Positions 44,608 to 56,503 of a DNA stretch of 64,000 nucleotides are shown in pieces. The stretch is from Enterococcus innesii. GTDB lineage: Bacteria > Bacillota > Bacilli > Lactobacillales > Enterococcaceae. How positions within the stretch are numbered: position 1 is the first letter of the stretch; each line of letters opens with the position of its first letter. The notes beneath the pieces were generated by a model. The model worked only from the letters and a program-made list of their open reading frames with translations. It did not search any database and was not told the DNA's origin. The position numbers and the translations under genes were made by a program. The stretch spans positions 248,001 to 312,000 of the forward strand of contig JAHHEN010000006.1 of the NCBI GenBank assembly GCA_018982785.1, written 5' to 3'.

Positions 44608-46742
44608 TTTTCGCCTCCTACGACTTGGACCAAGGGTGCACTCCCTCGGAATGGTTTCTTCAACAGAGCAAATACCAATAGCCCAGCAATGAGGATTGCC
44701 GCGAAAACACCCAGCGTGAGGTGTCCGCCTTCAAAGACGACGTGCCCGAATTGGTAGACCAACAAGCTGGCGCAGTATGCCAAGCCGCATTGATAGCCAA
44801 TGGCTAACCACGTCCACTTGCTGTCCCCCATTTCACGGTGGATCGCACCGATAGCAGCAAAACAGGGGGCACATAGTAAATTAAAGACGAGAAAAGAGTA
44901 TGCCGCCACAGCAGTGTAATCGCCGCGCAACACTTGCCAAATCTCCGTCCCGCTTTCTGACAACTCCCCGGTTTGTCCGTAGAGGATCCCAAAGGTGCCG
45001 ATCACATTTTCTTTGGCGACCAAGCCAGTGATCGTCGCCACGGCGCCTCGCCAGGTTCCCCAGCCTAGGGGAGCGAAAAGCGGCGCCAAAAGTCGTCCGA
45101 AAAAGGCCAAAATGCTTTGGTCTTCTGTGACCCGCTGCAAGGTAAAGCTGTAGCTGGAGGTAAACCAGACAAAGATACAAGCTACAAAAATTATCGTACC
45201 GGCTTTTTTTACAAAAGCAACGGCTCGATCACAGGCACTTTTCAAAATCGTTGTGAGCTGCGGCAAATGATACGCTGGCAGTTCCATAATAAATGGTGCC
45301 AGATCACCTGCAAAAAGCGGCGTTTTTTTCAAGACGATCCCTGAAAAAATCACAGCACCCATGCCGACAAAATAGGCCGATGGTGCGACCCAACTATAAT
45401 GAGGGAAAAAGGCTCCGGAGATCAATGCGATGATCGGCAATTTGGCAGAACAAGGCATGAAGGTCGTGACCATCACCGTCAACCGACGATCCTTTTCGTT
45501 TTCAATCGTTCGGCTTGCCATCACCCCCGGCACGCCGCATCCTGTGGCAATCAACATAGGGATAAACGACTTGCCGGATAGACCAAATTTGCGAAACAAC
45601 CGGTCCATGACAAATGCCACCCGTGCCATGTATCCACAATCCTCCAAGATAGCCAAGCAAAAAAACAACACGAAAATCTGCGGCAAAAAGCCTAAGACCG
45701 CACCGACCCCTGCCACGATGCCATCCAAAATCAATTCTTGCAGCCACTGGGCGACCCGCAGCTGTTCTAGCCAGTGCGCTGCTGTTTCGGGTATCCAGCT
45801 GCCAAATAATACATCATTGACCCAATCGGTGCCGATCGTGCCAATCGTCTGAATCGATAAATAGTAGATTCCCCACATAATGAAGGCAAAAATTGGTAGC
45901 GCCAATACGCGATGGGTCAACACGCGGTCGATTTTGTCGCTGAAGGCTAAGTGCTGATCTGTTTCCTTGATGACTGCCAGCGCCAACAATTCTTCAATGA
46001 AGCCATAGCGCTCATTAACGAGAATGGCGTCACTGCTGTCTTTAAAGATCATCTCTAAAATCGAAATCGTCTCCTGAATGACTGCTTGCTGGGAATCAGT
46101 CAGTTTACACATTGCTTGAATCGCTTCATCTTTTTCAAAGAGTTTTATGGCAAACCAACGTTTTTGCTGCTGAGGGATCGTCTCTGGCAAAATCGCCATG
46201 ATCTCGGTCAAGCCAGCTTCTAAACGATCATCGTAGCGGGGAGGGAGCTGTTGTGTGTTTACTGCGTGCTTCGCTGTCTCGATCATTTTGGCTAAACCAC
46301 GTTGTTTCAAAGCACTGATCCCCACTACCGGAATCCCTAATCCGTAAGCCAATTTTTCGAAGTTGATCTGCAAGCCTTTTTTCTTTAATAGATCGATCAT
46401 GTTGATGACTGCCACGGTGGGAACATTCATTTCTAATAATTGCAAGGTTAAATACAGATTTCGCTCAAGATTAGTTCCGTCAATAATATTGATTACCGCA
46501 TCCAGCGATGCTTCCATCAAATAATTGCGGGAAATCAGTTCTTCCGGCGTATAAGGCGACAAGGAATAGATCCCGGGCAGATCTTGGATCAACACGTGCC
46601 GGTCTTTTCGCAGTCGCCCCGCTTTACGTTCTACGGTGACACCCGGCCAATTGCCCACTGTTTGTTTGGCACCAGTCAATTGATTGAAAGTACTTGTTTT
46701 CCCGCTATTGGGATTTCCTGCTAATGCAAAGTGATAGGTCAT
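44604..46742 (-). CDS. feoB: Ferrous iron transport protein B
   Basis: Inner-membrane Fe2+ permease, 712 residues, intact. The N-terminal GTPase domain has GNPNSGKTSTFNQLTG (G1), a G3 motif DLPGIYSLSPYTPEE and the G4 NMID. Two Gate-type membrane regions follow with LIATGCGVPGVMASRTIENEKDRR and CSAKLPIIALISGAF. It overlaps feoA by four bases and the small Cys-rich gene by four bases. Controlled by the Fur box upstream of feoA. Confidence 0.96.
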   Translation of the reverse strand: MTYHFALAGNPNSGKTSTFNQLTGAKQTVGNWPGVTVERKAGRLRKDRHVLIQDLPGIYSLSPYTPEELISRNYLMEASLDAVINIIDGTNLERNLYLTLQLLEMNVPTVAVINMIDLLKKKGLQINFEKLAYGLGIPVVGISALKQRGLAKMIETAKHAVNTQQLPPRYDDRLEAGLTEIMAILPETIPQQQKRWFAIKLFEKDEAIQAMCKLTDSQQAVIQETISILEMIFKDSSDAILVNERYGFIEELLALAVIKETDQHLAFSDKIDRVLTHRVLALPIFAFIMWGIYYLSIQTIGTIGTDWVNDVLFGSWIPETAAHWLEQLRVAQWLQELILDGIVAGVGAVLGFLPQIFVLFFCLAILEDCGYMARVAFVMDRLFRKFGLSGKSFIPMLIATGCGVPGVMASRTIENEKDRRLTVMVTTFMPCSAKLPIIALISGAFFPHYSWVAPSAYFVGMGAVIFSGIVLKKTPLFAGDLAPFIMELPAYHLPQLTTILKSACDRAVAFVKKAGTIIFVACIFVWFTSSYSFTLQRVTEDQSILAFFGRLLAPLFAPLGWGTWRGAVATITGLVAKENVIGTFGILYGQTGELSESGTEIWQVLRGDYTAVAAYSFLVFNLLCAPCFAAIGAIHREMGDSKWTWLAIGYQCGLAYCASLLVYQFGHVVFEGGHLTLGVFAAILIAGLLVFALLKKPFRGSAPLVQVVGGEK

Positions 46743-47209
46743 ACCGTTTCGACTCCTTTTTCGACAAAAACCAACGCTGCTTCTTGCTTTCTCAAAGACA
46801 ATTCATAGCCGCGGAGCCGAATCTCCATTGGATCACCCAATGGAGCCAGTTTCACTACTTCCAAATGAACGTTTTTCGTAAGACCCATATCCATCAAACG
46901 ACGGCGCAAAGCACCTTTTGCACCAATCTGATTGACCTTCCCGCTTTCACCGACTTGTAGCTGATCCAAAGAGGTAATGACGGTTTGCTGCTGGATCTCT
47001 GTGACATCGATTTGTTCCATGACCCTTGCATCTAAAGCAATCCGCGTTCCCTGGTGCAAAATGATGCCGCCTTTGCGATCTTTTTGTACCACAACGATTT
47101 CAACGCCCGTGCGAATGCCAAGATCGTTTAAATGAACCGTGATTTCTTTGGTTGTTGCCAACGAGTCGATTTTGTATGTCCCAGAAGCCCGAGTTTGCGC
47201 CATTTTCAT
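46739..47209 (-). CDS. feoA: FeoA with two SH3-like domains
   Basis: 156 residues, about twice the size of enteric FeoA, with two FeoA folds: residues ~1-75 (LATTKEITVHLNDLGIRTGVEIVVV) and ~80-156 (LQVGESGKVNQIGAKGALRRRLMDMGLTKNVHLEVVKLAPLGDPMEIRLRGYELSLR). A two-domain form is usual in enterococci. It is a cytoplasmic partner of FeoB. AAAGGAGTAAG precedes the start. The Fur box lies about 50 bases upstream. Confidence 0.93.
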   Translation of the reverse strand: MKMAQTRASGTYKIDSLATTKEITVHLNDLGIRTGVEIVVVQKDRKGGIILHQGTRIALDARVMEQIDVTEIQQQTVITSLDQLQVGESGKVNQIGAKGALRRRLMDMGLTKNVHLEVVKLAPLGDPMEIRLRGYELSLRKQEAALVFVEKGVETV

Positions 47210-47259
47210 TGGTTCTTACTCCTTTTGTGAAGTGTTGTTTTAATTAACCTACTTTAATT

Positions 47260-47278
47260 GAGAATGATTATCATTATA
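47260..47278 (-). promoter_or_regulatory. Fur box upstream of feoA
   Basis: GAGAATGATTATCATTATA matches the 19-base Fur consensus GATAATGATTATCATTATC at 17 positions. Position before feoA implies iron repression. Confidence 0.85.
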
Positions 47279-47448
47279 ATAGAGCCATTTCCACAGGAAG
47301 TCAATCTGTTTTCGACTTAACTTTGAATCTTCCTTCACAATGGAGATTTTTTTACTCATTTTGATTGCATATCCCCTCTAATAATTACGCAAAAACCTTG
47401 TAATTCTACGTATTTTCCGCTTTTTTCATTTGCATAAAAAACACAGAA

Positions 47449-47495
47449 ACACTATAAATTGTGTATGCCGAATTCACAAGCACAAGATATAGTGT
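47449..47495 (+). promoter_or_regulatory. Paired NrdR boxes upstream of nrdHEF
   Basis: ACACTATAAATTGTGT (47449-47464) and GCACAAGATATAGTGT (47480-47495) both fit the NrdR box pattern acaCwAtATaTwGtgt. Their centres are 31 bases apart, the usual three-turn spacing, and they lie directly upstream of the promoter at 47503-47530. Confidence 0.85.
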
Positions 47496-47502
47496 TTTTT
47501 CG

Positions 47503-47530
47503 TTGACTTTCTCCGAGACTTATTTATACT
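47503..47530 (+). promoter_or_regulatory. Promoter of nrdHEF
   Basis: -35 TTGACT (47503-47508), 16-base spacer, -10 TATACT (47525-47530), 35 bases before the nrdH start. The NrdR boxes sit immediately upstream. Confidence 0.75.
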
Positions 47531-47565
47531 AGGTTTATAACTATTACAACTCGGAGGAAACAATT

Positions 47566-47790
47566 ATGAATATCAAACTATTTTCTAAAAACAACTGCAT
47601 GCAATGTAAAATGGCGAAACGCTTTTTAAGTGAAAATCAGATTGCCTTTGAAGAAATCAATATCGATAATGAGCCTGAAGCATTAGAATTTTTGAAAGAA
47701 CAAGGATTCCAAAGTGTGCCAGTCATTACCTCTGATGCGCAAACGATCATCGGTTTCCGTCCAGATCAACTACGTCAATTAGCGAGCTAA
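47566..47790 (+). CDS. nrdH: Glutaredoxin-like NrdH
   Basis: Small redoxin of 74 residues that reduces the class Ib ribonucleotide reductase. Redox pair in NNCMQCKMAKRFL, residues 11 and 14, and the C-terminal FQSVPVITSDAQTIIGFRPDQL pattern of NrdH. CTCGGAGG precedes the ATG. First gene of the operon nrdH-nrdE-nrdF; nrdI, often present in such operons, is not here. Confidence 0.93.
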   Translation: MNIKLFSKNNCMQCKMAKRFLSENQIAFEEINIDNEPEALEFLKEQGFQSVPVITSDAQTIIGFRPDQLRQLAS

Positions 47791-47887
47791 GATTTTTCTC
47801 AATGTGATGCTTTTGAGGGATTTGTCAGTCGTCCAGACCGCAAGTCCTTTTTTATACGAACAAAACAAGAAAAGAGGTTAGCCATTT

Positions 47888-50047
47888 ATGAGCTTGAAAG
47901 AAATCAAAGATGTCAGTTATTTCAAATTGAATAATGAGATCAACCGTCCAGTAGATGGTCAAATTCCATTAAATAAAGACAAAGAAGCCCTAGCGGCATT
48001 CTTTAAAGAAAACGTTGAACCAAACACCTTAACCTTTGCGACTGCAATGGACAAAATCAATTATTTGATTGACAATGATTATTTAGAAGAAGAATTTATC
48101 AAAAAGTACCGTCCTGCTTTTATTGAGGACTTGTATCAATTCTTAGACGAGCAACACTTTACTTTCAAATCATTTATGGCTGCTTACAAGTTTTATTCAC
48201 AATACGCACTAAAAACCAATGATGGTACCGCGTATCTAGAACGTTATGAAGATCGGGTCGCTTTCAACGCCCTTTACTTTGCGGATGGCAATGAAGAGTT
48301 AGCCATGAGCTTGGCAGATGAAATGATCTACCAACGTTACCAACCAGCAACTCCTTCTTTCTTGAATGCAGGACGCAAACGTCGGGGTGAATTGGTTTCT
48401 TGTTTCTTGATCCAAATCACTGATGACATGAACGCGATCGGTCGTGGGATCAACTCCGCGCTGCAACTTTCACGGATCGGCGGCGGTGTCGGGATCACAT
48501 TATCAAACTTGCGGGAAGCCGGCGCGCCTATCAAAGGCTACGAAGGTGCAGCAAGTGGTGTGATGCCTGTAATGAAATTGTTTGAAGATAGCTTCAGCTA
48601 CTCAAACCAATTGGGTCAACGGCAAGGGGCTGGCGTGGTCTACTTGAACGTCTTCCACCCAGACATCATCAGCTTTTTATCAGCGAAAAAAGAAAATGCA
48701 GATGAAAAAATTCGTGTCAAAACCTTATCATTAGGTGTGATCGTACCTGACAAATTTTACGAATTGACGCGTAAAAATGAAGAGATGTATCTCTTTAGTC
48801 CCTACAGTGTCGAAAAAGAATATGGCGTACCCTTCTCTTATGTCGATATCACCAAGGAATACGACAACTTAGTTATGAATCCACGGATTCGCAAAACCAA
48901 AATCAGAGCCCGTGATTTAGAAAACGAAATTTCTAAATTGCAGCAAGAATCTGGTTATCCTTATATCATCAATATCGATACCGCAAACCGCAGCAACCCA
49001 ATCGATGGCAAGATCATCATGAGTAATCTTTGTTCCGAGATCCTTCAAGTCCAAGCACCATCTGAAATCAACGGCAAACAAGAATACGAGGTTTTAGGAA
49101 CAGATATCAGCTGTAACTTAGGTTCCACCAATATCGTGAACTTGATGGACAGCCCTGACTTTGGGAAATCTGTTCGAGCAATGACTCGTGCCTTGACCTT
49201 TGTTACTGATGCGTCTGACATTGACGTGGTACCATCGATCCAAAACGGGAATGCCTTGAACCACACGATCGGTTTAGGCGCAATGGGCTTGCATACCTAT
49301 TTTGCAAAAAATCAAATGGAATACGGTTCACCAGAATCTCTTGAATTTACTGATCTTTATTTCATGTTGTTGAACTATTGGACATTGGTTGAAAGCAATG
49401 CCATCGCCAAAGAAAAAGGCGAAGTTTTCCATAACTTTGAAAAATCAGCCTATGCAGATGGCAGCTACTTCACTGATTATATCCAAGGTGACTACCAACC
49501 AAAATCGGAAAAAGTCAAAGCATTGTTTGAAGGCGTCTTTTTACCAACTGGTGAAGATTGGGCAGCCTTGGCACAAACCGTCAAAGAAACCGGCTTGTAT
49601 CACCAAAACCGCTTAGCCGTTGCACCAAATGGTTCGATCTCTTATATTAATGATACGAGTGCCAGCATCCACCCGATCACTCGGATGATCGAAGAACGCC
49701 AAGAAAAGAAAATCGGCAAGATCTACTATCCAGCACCATACTTGAGCAATGAGACGATCGGCTACTACAAATCAGCCTACGATATGGATATGCGCAAAGT
49801 GATCGATGTTTACGCAACTGCTCAAAAACACGTCGATCAAGGGATGAGTATGACCTTGTTTATGCGTTCAGATATTCCAGAAGGTCTTTACGAATGGAAA
49901 GAAACGACAAAACAAACCACCCGTGATTTGAACATCTTGCGTCACTACGCTTTCCACAAAGGCATCAAATCGATCTACTATATACGGACCTTTACAGATG
50001 ATGCAGAAGAGATCGGCAGCAACCAATGTGAAAGCTGTGTCATCTAA
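47888..50047 (+). CDS. nrdE: Class Ib ribonucleotide reductase alpha subunit
   Basis: Catalytic subunit, 719 residues, intact; converts ribonucleoside diphosphates to deoxyribonucleotides. Seen: LVSCFLIQITDDMNAIGRGI with a substrate-site Cys, SNLCSEILQ with the thiyl-radical Cys, NGSISYINDTSASIHP, and the C-terminal NQCESCVI whose cysteine pair takes electrons from NrdH. It lacks the N-terminal ATP cone, as NrdE proteins do. Confidence 0.96.
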   Translation: MSLKEIKDVSYFKLNNEINRPVDGQIPLNKDKEALAAFFKENVEPNTLTFATAMDKINYLIDNDYLEEEFIKKYRPAFIEDLYQFLDEQHFTFKSFMAAYKFYSQYALKTNDGTAYLERYEDRVAFNALYFADGNEELAMSLADEMIYQRYQPATPSFLNAGRKRRGELVSCFLIQITDDMNAIGRGINSALQLSRIGGGVGITLSNLREAGAPIKGYEGAASGVMPVMKLFEDSFSYSNQLGQRQGAGVVYLNVFHPDIISFLSAKKENADEKIRVKTLSLGVIVPDKFYELTRKNEEMYLFSPYSVEKEYGVPFSYVDITKEYDNLVMNPRIRKTKIRARDLENEISKLQQESGYPYIINIDTANRSNPIDGKIIMSNLCSEILQVQAPSEINGKQEYEVLGTDISCNLGSTNIVNLMDSPDFGKSVRAMTRALTFVTDASDIDVVPSIQNGNALNHTIGLGAMGLHTYFAKNQMEYGSPESLEFTDLYFMLLNYWTLVESNAIAKEKGEVFHNFEKSAYADGSYFTDYIQGDYQPKSEKVKALFEGVFLPTGEDWAALAQTVKETGLYHQNRLAVAPNGSISYINDTSASIHPITRMIEERQEKKIGKIYYPAPYLSNETIGYYKSAYDMDMRKVIDVYATAQKHVDQGMSMTLFMRSDIPEGLYEWKETTKQTTRDLNILRHYAFHKGIKSIYYIRTFTDDAEEIGSNQCESCVI

Positions 50048-50144
50048 TCCAACTTTTGCCTGAAAACGAACCAACCGCCTGCCCCTGCTCTTTCTTGAGA
50101 GCGGGTCGGCTGTTGTCTTGATACGATTATTGGAGGAACCGACT

Positions 50145-51109
50145 ATGGGTAAGACTTACTATGAAGCAATCAACTGGAATGAGATTGAAGATATCATCGA
50201 TAAATCCACTTGGGAAAAATTAACAGAACAATTCTGGTTAGATACGCGGATCCCTTTATCAAATGACCTTGATGATTGGCGGACGCTATCACCATTAGAA
50301 AAAACGACAGTGGGCTACGTCTTTGGCGGCTTGACCTTATTAGATACCGTTCAATCAGAAAGCGGTATGGATCAACTGCGTAAAGATGTCCGCACCCCAC
50401 ATGAAGAAGCGGTCTTGAACAACATCCAATTTATGGAATCTGTCCATGCAAAAAGCTATTCATCGATTTTCAGCACCTTGAATACAAAAGCGGAGATTGC
50501 CGATATTTTTGAATGGACCAATACCAATCCTTACTTACAAAAGAAAGCCGAACGAATCAATGAGATTTACAAAAATGGGACACCGCTAGAGAAAAAATCG
50601 CCAGTGTGTTTCTAGAGACCTTCTTATTCTATTCAGGTTTCTATACACCCCTTTACTACTTAGGCAATAACAAACTAGCGAACGTAGCGGAGATCATCAA
50701 ATTGATCATTCGTGACGAATCCGTTCATGGCACGTATATTGGCTACAAATTCCAATTAGGTTTCAACGAATTACCAGAAGACGAACAGCAAAAGCTGAAA
50801 GACTGGATGTACGACTTGTTGTATGAGTTGTATGAAAACGAAGAGCGTTATACCGAAGAATTATACGATGAGATCGGCTGGACCGAGGAAGTCAAAACCT
50901 TCTTGCGTTACAATGCCAATAAGGCTTTGATGAATCTAGGACAAGACCCGCTTTTCCCAGACACCGCCAACGATGTCAATCCAATCGTCATGAACGGTAT
51001 TTCAACTGGTACCAGCAATCACGACTTCTTCTCACAAGTTGGGAACGGGTATCTGCTTGGTTCCGTGGAAGCGATGAAAGACGATGACTACTTCATCGGA
51101 CTTGATTGA
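50145..51109 (+). CDS. nrdF: Class Ib ribonucleotide reductase beta subunit, frame broken at 50592-50597
   Basis: Radical-generating dimanganese/diiron subunit, 321 residues when one base is restored. ATG 50145 follows TTGGAGGAA. Metal ligands are in LLDTVQSE, NIQFMESVHAKSYSSIF (with the radical Tyr), LETFLFYSGFY and IIRDESVHGTYIGYKF. As read, the frame stops at 50615 after LEKKSPVCF; adding one A to the six-A run in GAGAAAAAATCG gives LEKKIASVFLETFLFYSG. Breaking this gene should be deleterious, so a sequence error is the best reading. Confidence 0.93.
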
Positions 51110-51122
51110 TTTGCTTACAAAT

Positions 51123-51170
51123 AAACACCTTGTTTCTCGCCAATAGAGGGTGAGAAACAAGGTGTTTTTT
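51123..51170. terminator. Terminator of nrdHEF
   Basis: AAACACCTTGTTTCTC pairs with GAGAAACAAGGTGTTT with a short loop and T run. Lies between nrdF and the convergent esterase gene. Confidence 0.9.
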
Positions 51171-52185
51171 AGTGAGCCAGCTGGTCTTTGATAAAGGTCA
51201 ATGTTTCTGTCAAACAGGCCTGTGCTTGTGGCAAGCTATAATCAAATTGGTATTCGTGGGTCACCGTTTCCGAATCCCCTTTGTAAAAACGACTTGTCAC
51301 GGGAATATCAAGAGCTTGCAGCTGGTTGGCAAAGGCAATGCCTTGGTCTTCAAAGGAATAGGCGTTGCCATCAGTGATATACGTTGGTGGAAAATCAGCC
51401 GTCAATTTATCCACCAGTGAGATCTCCTGCAGTTGGGGACTATCTTGCCATTCTTTTTTGCCTAATAACGACCAAGCCACTGTTTTAACAAAGAATTTCA
51501 TAAAACGATCATCCGAAGAAGTTCCAACGATCTGCTTCAAATCAAGGGGGCCGCAATAGGAAATAAACCCTTTCAGGGCCGATGCAGGAATGTCTTGATC
51601 AAAGGACATTTCCTTCGCATACGCTGGATTGGTTTGCAGCGCCACATATTGCCCGGCAATTTGGGCACCTGCAGAATCTCCACCAAAGAAGAGTTGATCG
51701 AAATCCAGCATGGGGTATGCTTGGGCATCTGCTTTGATCGAGTCTACCGCTTGGGCTAATTGTTTGACCTGTCCCGGATAATGCAGACTTGGTGCCCATT
51801 CATAATTAATCGAAATCACAGCGGTTTTGGTTTCATCGACGACATAGGTCGCAAACTCTTTGACCCCTTCTTTGTCTCCTCCGACATAGCCGCCCCCATG
51901 GACCCAAAAAATGACGGGAACAGGGCCTTGGGCCTCTTTGGGATAATATAGATCAAAGGTACTGCGTTGATAATCCGATTGATACGTCAAGTCCTGTTTA
52001 ACCGTCACATTCGGCAAACTTTTTTGATAAGCTGCCTCATCCATGATGGTCACTTCTTGGTTAAACAGATGACCGATCAAAAAAGCCCCCGGTCGTGGGG
52101 AGAGTTGAAAAGCCAGAAAAACAGCAGCTAAGAGTCCGATCAGGACAATCGCCACCCACATGAAAAAGCGCAGAATTTTTTTCAC
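51169..52185 (-). CDS. Membrane-anchored alpha/beta-hydrolase (esterase/lipase)
   Basis: 338 residues from a GTG at 52185 after GGAAGGAGC; an ATG at 52224 lacks a ribosome site. One N-terminal membrane helix (~5-28), then a hormone-sensitive-lipase-type fold: oxyanion motif WVHGGGYVGGDKEG, nucleophile elbow FFGGDSAGAQIAG, Asp region YITDGNAYSFEDQ and His in VTHEYQFD. Likely an extracytoplasmic esterase of unknown substrate. Confidence 0.85.
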   Translation of the reverse strand: MKKILRFFMWVAIVLIGLLAAVFLAFQLSPRPGAFLIGHLFNQEVTIMDEAAYQKSLPNVTVKQDLTYQSDYQRSTFDLYYPKEAQGPVPVIFWVHGGGYVGGDKEGVKEFATYVVDETKTAVISINYEWAPSLHYPGQVKQLAQAVDSIKADAQAYPMLDFDQLFFGGDSAGAQIAGQYVALQTNPAYAKEMSFDQDIPASALKGFISYCGPLDLKQIVGTSSDDRFMKFFVKTVAWSLLGKKEWQDSPQLQEISLVDKLTADFPPTYITDGNAYSFEDQGIAFANQLQALDIPVTSRFYKGDSETVTHEYQFDYSLPQAQACLTETLTFIKDQLAH

Positions 52186-52269
52186 GCAAAAGCTCCTTCC
52201 TTCGTTCTGTTTCAGCTTTTTCATTTAACCATGTTTTTTTAGCAAATTCAATGACAATCGCTAAAGATT

Positions 52270-52302
52270 AAAAAAGGATGATACCAATAGGCACCATCCT
52301 TA
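52270..52302 (-). terminator. Terminator of the glycerol operon
   Basis: On the minus strand AAGGATGGTGCC-type arm pairs with CATCCTT followed by six T, just past the glpF stop. Confidence 0.75.
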
Positions 52303-52314
52303 AAATAACATCGT

Positions 52315-53031
52315 TTATAATGGCAACATCATAAACAAACCAGCTGCGATCGCTGCACCGATCATTGGACCGATGATTGGTACTAACGCATAGCCCCAAT
52401 CGGAAGTCCCTTTGTTTTTGATTGGTAAGATTTGGTGAGCGATCCGTGGTCCTAAGTCCCGTGCCGGGTTGATGGCATAGCCTGTTGGTCCACCAAGAGA
52501 CAGTCCGATCGCTAAGATCAAGATCCCAACAACGATGGGATTTAATCCATCCGTAAAGGTATTGGCACCAAAAGCCAATAAGCCAAAGACTAAGACAAAG
52601 GTACCAATTACTTCAGTGATCGTATTCGATACTAAATTACGAACTGCAGGCCCTGTTGCAAAGGTACCTAAAATCGCGCCTTGGTCTTTTGTTTCATCCC
52701 ATAATGGCAAGTAGTTGAGCCAAACGAGGATTGCCCCTACGATCGCACCAGCAATCTGCGCCAGCATAAACGGTACAGCTAAGCTCCAAGAAAAATTCCC
52801 TGTCATCGCCATGCCTAATGTAACGGCTGGATTCAAGTGAGCAGGTCCCATGTACCCTGAAACGTAAACGGCAATCGTTACCGCTGTCGCCCAGCCCATC
52901 GCGATCACGATCCAGCCAGAGGCTTCCGCTTTACTCTTTTTCAGATTGACAGCCGCACACACACCATCCCCTAACAAAACCAAAATAGCCGTTCCTAGAA
53001 ATTCACTAAAGATCTGGGTTGTTTCATTCAT
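52315..53031 (-). CDS. glpF: Glycerol uptake facilitator
   Basis: Aquaglyceroporin of 238 residues with six membrane helices and both pore motifs: NPA in HLNPAVTLGMAMTG and NPAR in YAINPARDLGPRIA. Asp after NPAR indicates the glycerol-conducting branch. The start overlaps the glpO stop (ATGA) and has AAGGAGG upstream. Last gene of the glycerol operon. Confidence 0.95.
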   Translation of the reverse strand: MNETTQIFSEFLGTAILVLLGDGVCAAVNLKKSKAEASGWIVIAMGWATAVTIAVYVSGYMGPAHLNPAVTLGMAMTGNFSWSLAVPFMLAQIAGAIVGAILVWLNYLPLWDETKDQGAILGTFATGPAVRNLVSNTITEVIGTFVLVFGLLAFGANTFTDGLNPIVVGILILAIGLSLGGPTGYAINPARDLGPRIAHQILPIKNKGTSDWGYALVPIIGPMIGAAIAAGLFMMLPL

Positions 53032-54850
53032 CTTTTTCCTCCTTTTAAGGCTGTTAAATCTGATTCTGCGATCACTTGGTTCAATTCGGCTACACGGGCT
53101 GCTTTTTCTTCCTCGCTCCAGCCAAAGAAGTCGGTCATAGCTGCAACGACACCGGCTTTGACTTCATCTAAGGTGTCTTGCATAAATAAGATATGGTTGG
53201 TCCGACGCAATAGATAATCGACAGGCGTCAGAACCATTTCTTCATGCAAGGAATAGTTCAAGGCCGTACTTTCTTTTTCATCTAAGCCCTCAAACTTCGT
53301 CTTGTAGTTCAACACTTGGGGAAGATTCGACCCATAAAGATGAGCCAAATACGTCGCAGCTGCTTCATCGAATCCAGCGGCTTGCGCTTGGTCAGCCAGC
53401 TTCGCTAATTCTTCCTCTACATTGGCTGCATCAAGCTCACCACCAGAAACTGGGTACGTGGTTGAATCCACCAACTCGAAGGATGCACCGCTTTCTTGGA
53501 GCAATTCATTGATCCGTTTAACTGCTCCTTCCGCCATCAAGCGATAGTCGGTGATTTTCCCCCTGCCAACGTCAATAGTCCGTCTTTTGAGCGTTCCAAA
53601 CTGCTGCCGCGAGAAACTTGCGATGGATCCACTTTGCTGGCTTCTACTCGTTCTTGTGCTTGTTTTACAGCTTTTTCTACGACTGGTCGCTGCCGCTCAT
53701 CTTCAAGATACTCTTTGACGCTTTCAACGATCTGCTCAAAGCTTTCATCCGATAGTTTGCCTTTACCGCCGCCATTGTAATCAGACCCGCCATTATTCAC
53801 AATCAACGGACGCAATCCTGCCCAGCTCGCTTCGATATCATCAAGGGTGATCTGAGCGTGAGGGAAGCGTTCATTCACGATGGTCAGTAGATAATCAACA
53901 TCTTCTTGCGTGACCGTTGGATGGGCGAAATCGCCTGTATAATCCGTATCGGTTGTGCCAAAATAGGTCTTATTTTCTCTTGGTACCACGAAAACCATCC
54001 GACCATCATTTTTCCCAGTATCAAAATAGGTTGGTTGCGGCACTTTTAGTTTTTCCCGATCGACCACTAAATGGACACCTTTCGTCGGACGCATTTGTGG
54101 CGGCAGCTCATCATTCTTGTCTAATTGACGAACGATGTCTGACCAAGGGCCTGTCGTGTTGATCACGACTTTAGCGTGAACCTCAAAGCGCTCGTTTGTC
54201 AGTTGGTCCTCCACTTCTACCCCATTGATGATGCCTTGCTCATCATGTAAGATGCCGACGACTTTGGCTTTACTGATCATTGCTGCCCCATCGGCTTGTG
54301 CTCGTTTGATGTTTTCGATCACCAAGCGGGCATCGTTGTTGCGAAAATCAAGATAGACACCACCACCGACTAAGTTTTCCGCCTGCAGCTGAGGTTCGCG
54401 TTCTAAGACCTCTTCTTTCGTCAGCAGATAATTTTCGTATTTACTGCCTGTCACATTCGCTAAGCGATCATAAAGATCCATCGCCACTTTGACAGAAAAC
54501 AAGGAGAAGGTTGCCCCTGGTTCATCATAGATTGGCAAAAGCATTGGATCTGGTTTCGGGATATGCGGAGCAATTTGCTGCACGATCGCCCGCTCCCGCA
54601 CGGTGTCAGCGACCACTTCCACGTCAAAGGTTTTCAAATAGCGAATACCGCCATGAACGAGTTTGGTGGACCGCGAAGACGTTCCTTCGGCAAAATCCTG
54701 CATTTCCAAAAGCACCGTCTTCATCCCAGCGGCTGCGGTTTGAACAGCAACCCCCGCGCCAGTGATCCCACCACCGATGATCAATACATCATAGGTGGTC
54801 TTTGCCGCTTCTTGAATGGTTTGCTTCCGATCTTTATGTGAAAAGGTCAT
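53028..54850 (-). CDS. glpO: Alpha-glycerophosphate oxidase, frame broken at 53555-53563
   Basis: FAD enzyme oxidising glycerol 3-phosphate to dihydroxyacetone phosphate with release of hydrogen peroxide. 607 residues when one base is restored, the size of E. casseliflavus GlpO. FAD-binding YDVLIIGGGITGAGVAVQTAAAG at the N-terminus, GTSSRSTKLVHGGIRYL, and the C-terminal helical domain. As read, it stops at 53537 after LTLAGGKSPTIA; adding one A (or G) in GGGGGAAAATC gives LTLAGGKITDYRLMAEGAVKRIN and continues to 53028. Confidence 0.93.
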
Positions 54851-54853
54851 GGC

Positions 54854-56422
<1,569 letters not shown>

Positions 56423-56503
56423 GACTTGCTTTTATTTTAGCTGATCTTTTGCTATATGGTTCGTCAATTTTTTTTCAAATCTCTAAGAAATTGACGAAAT
56501 CCA

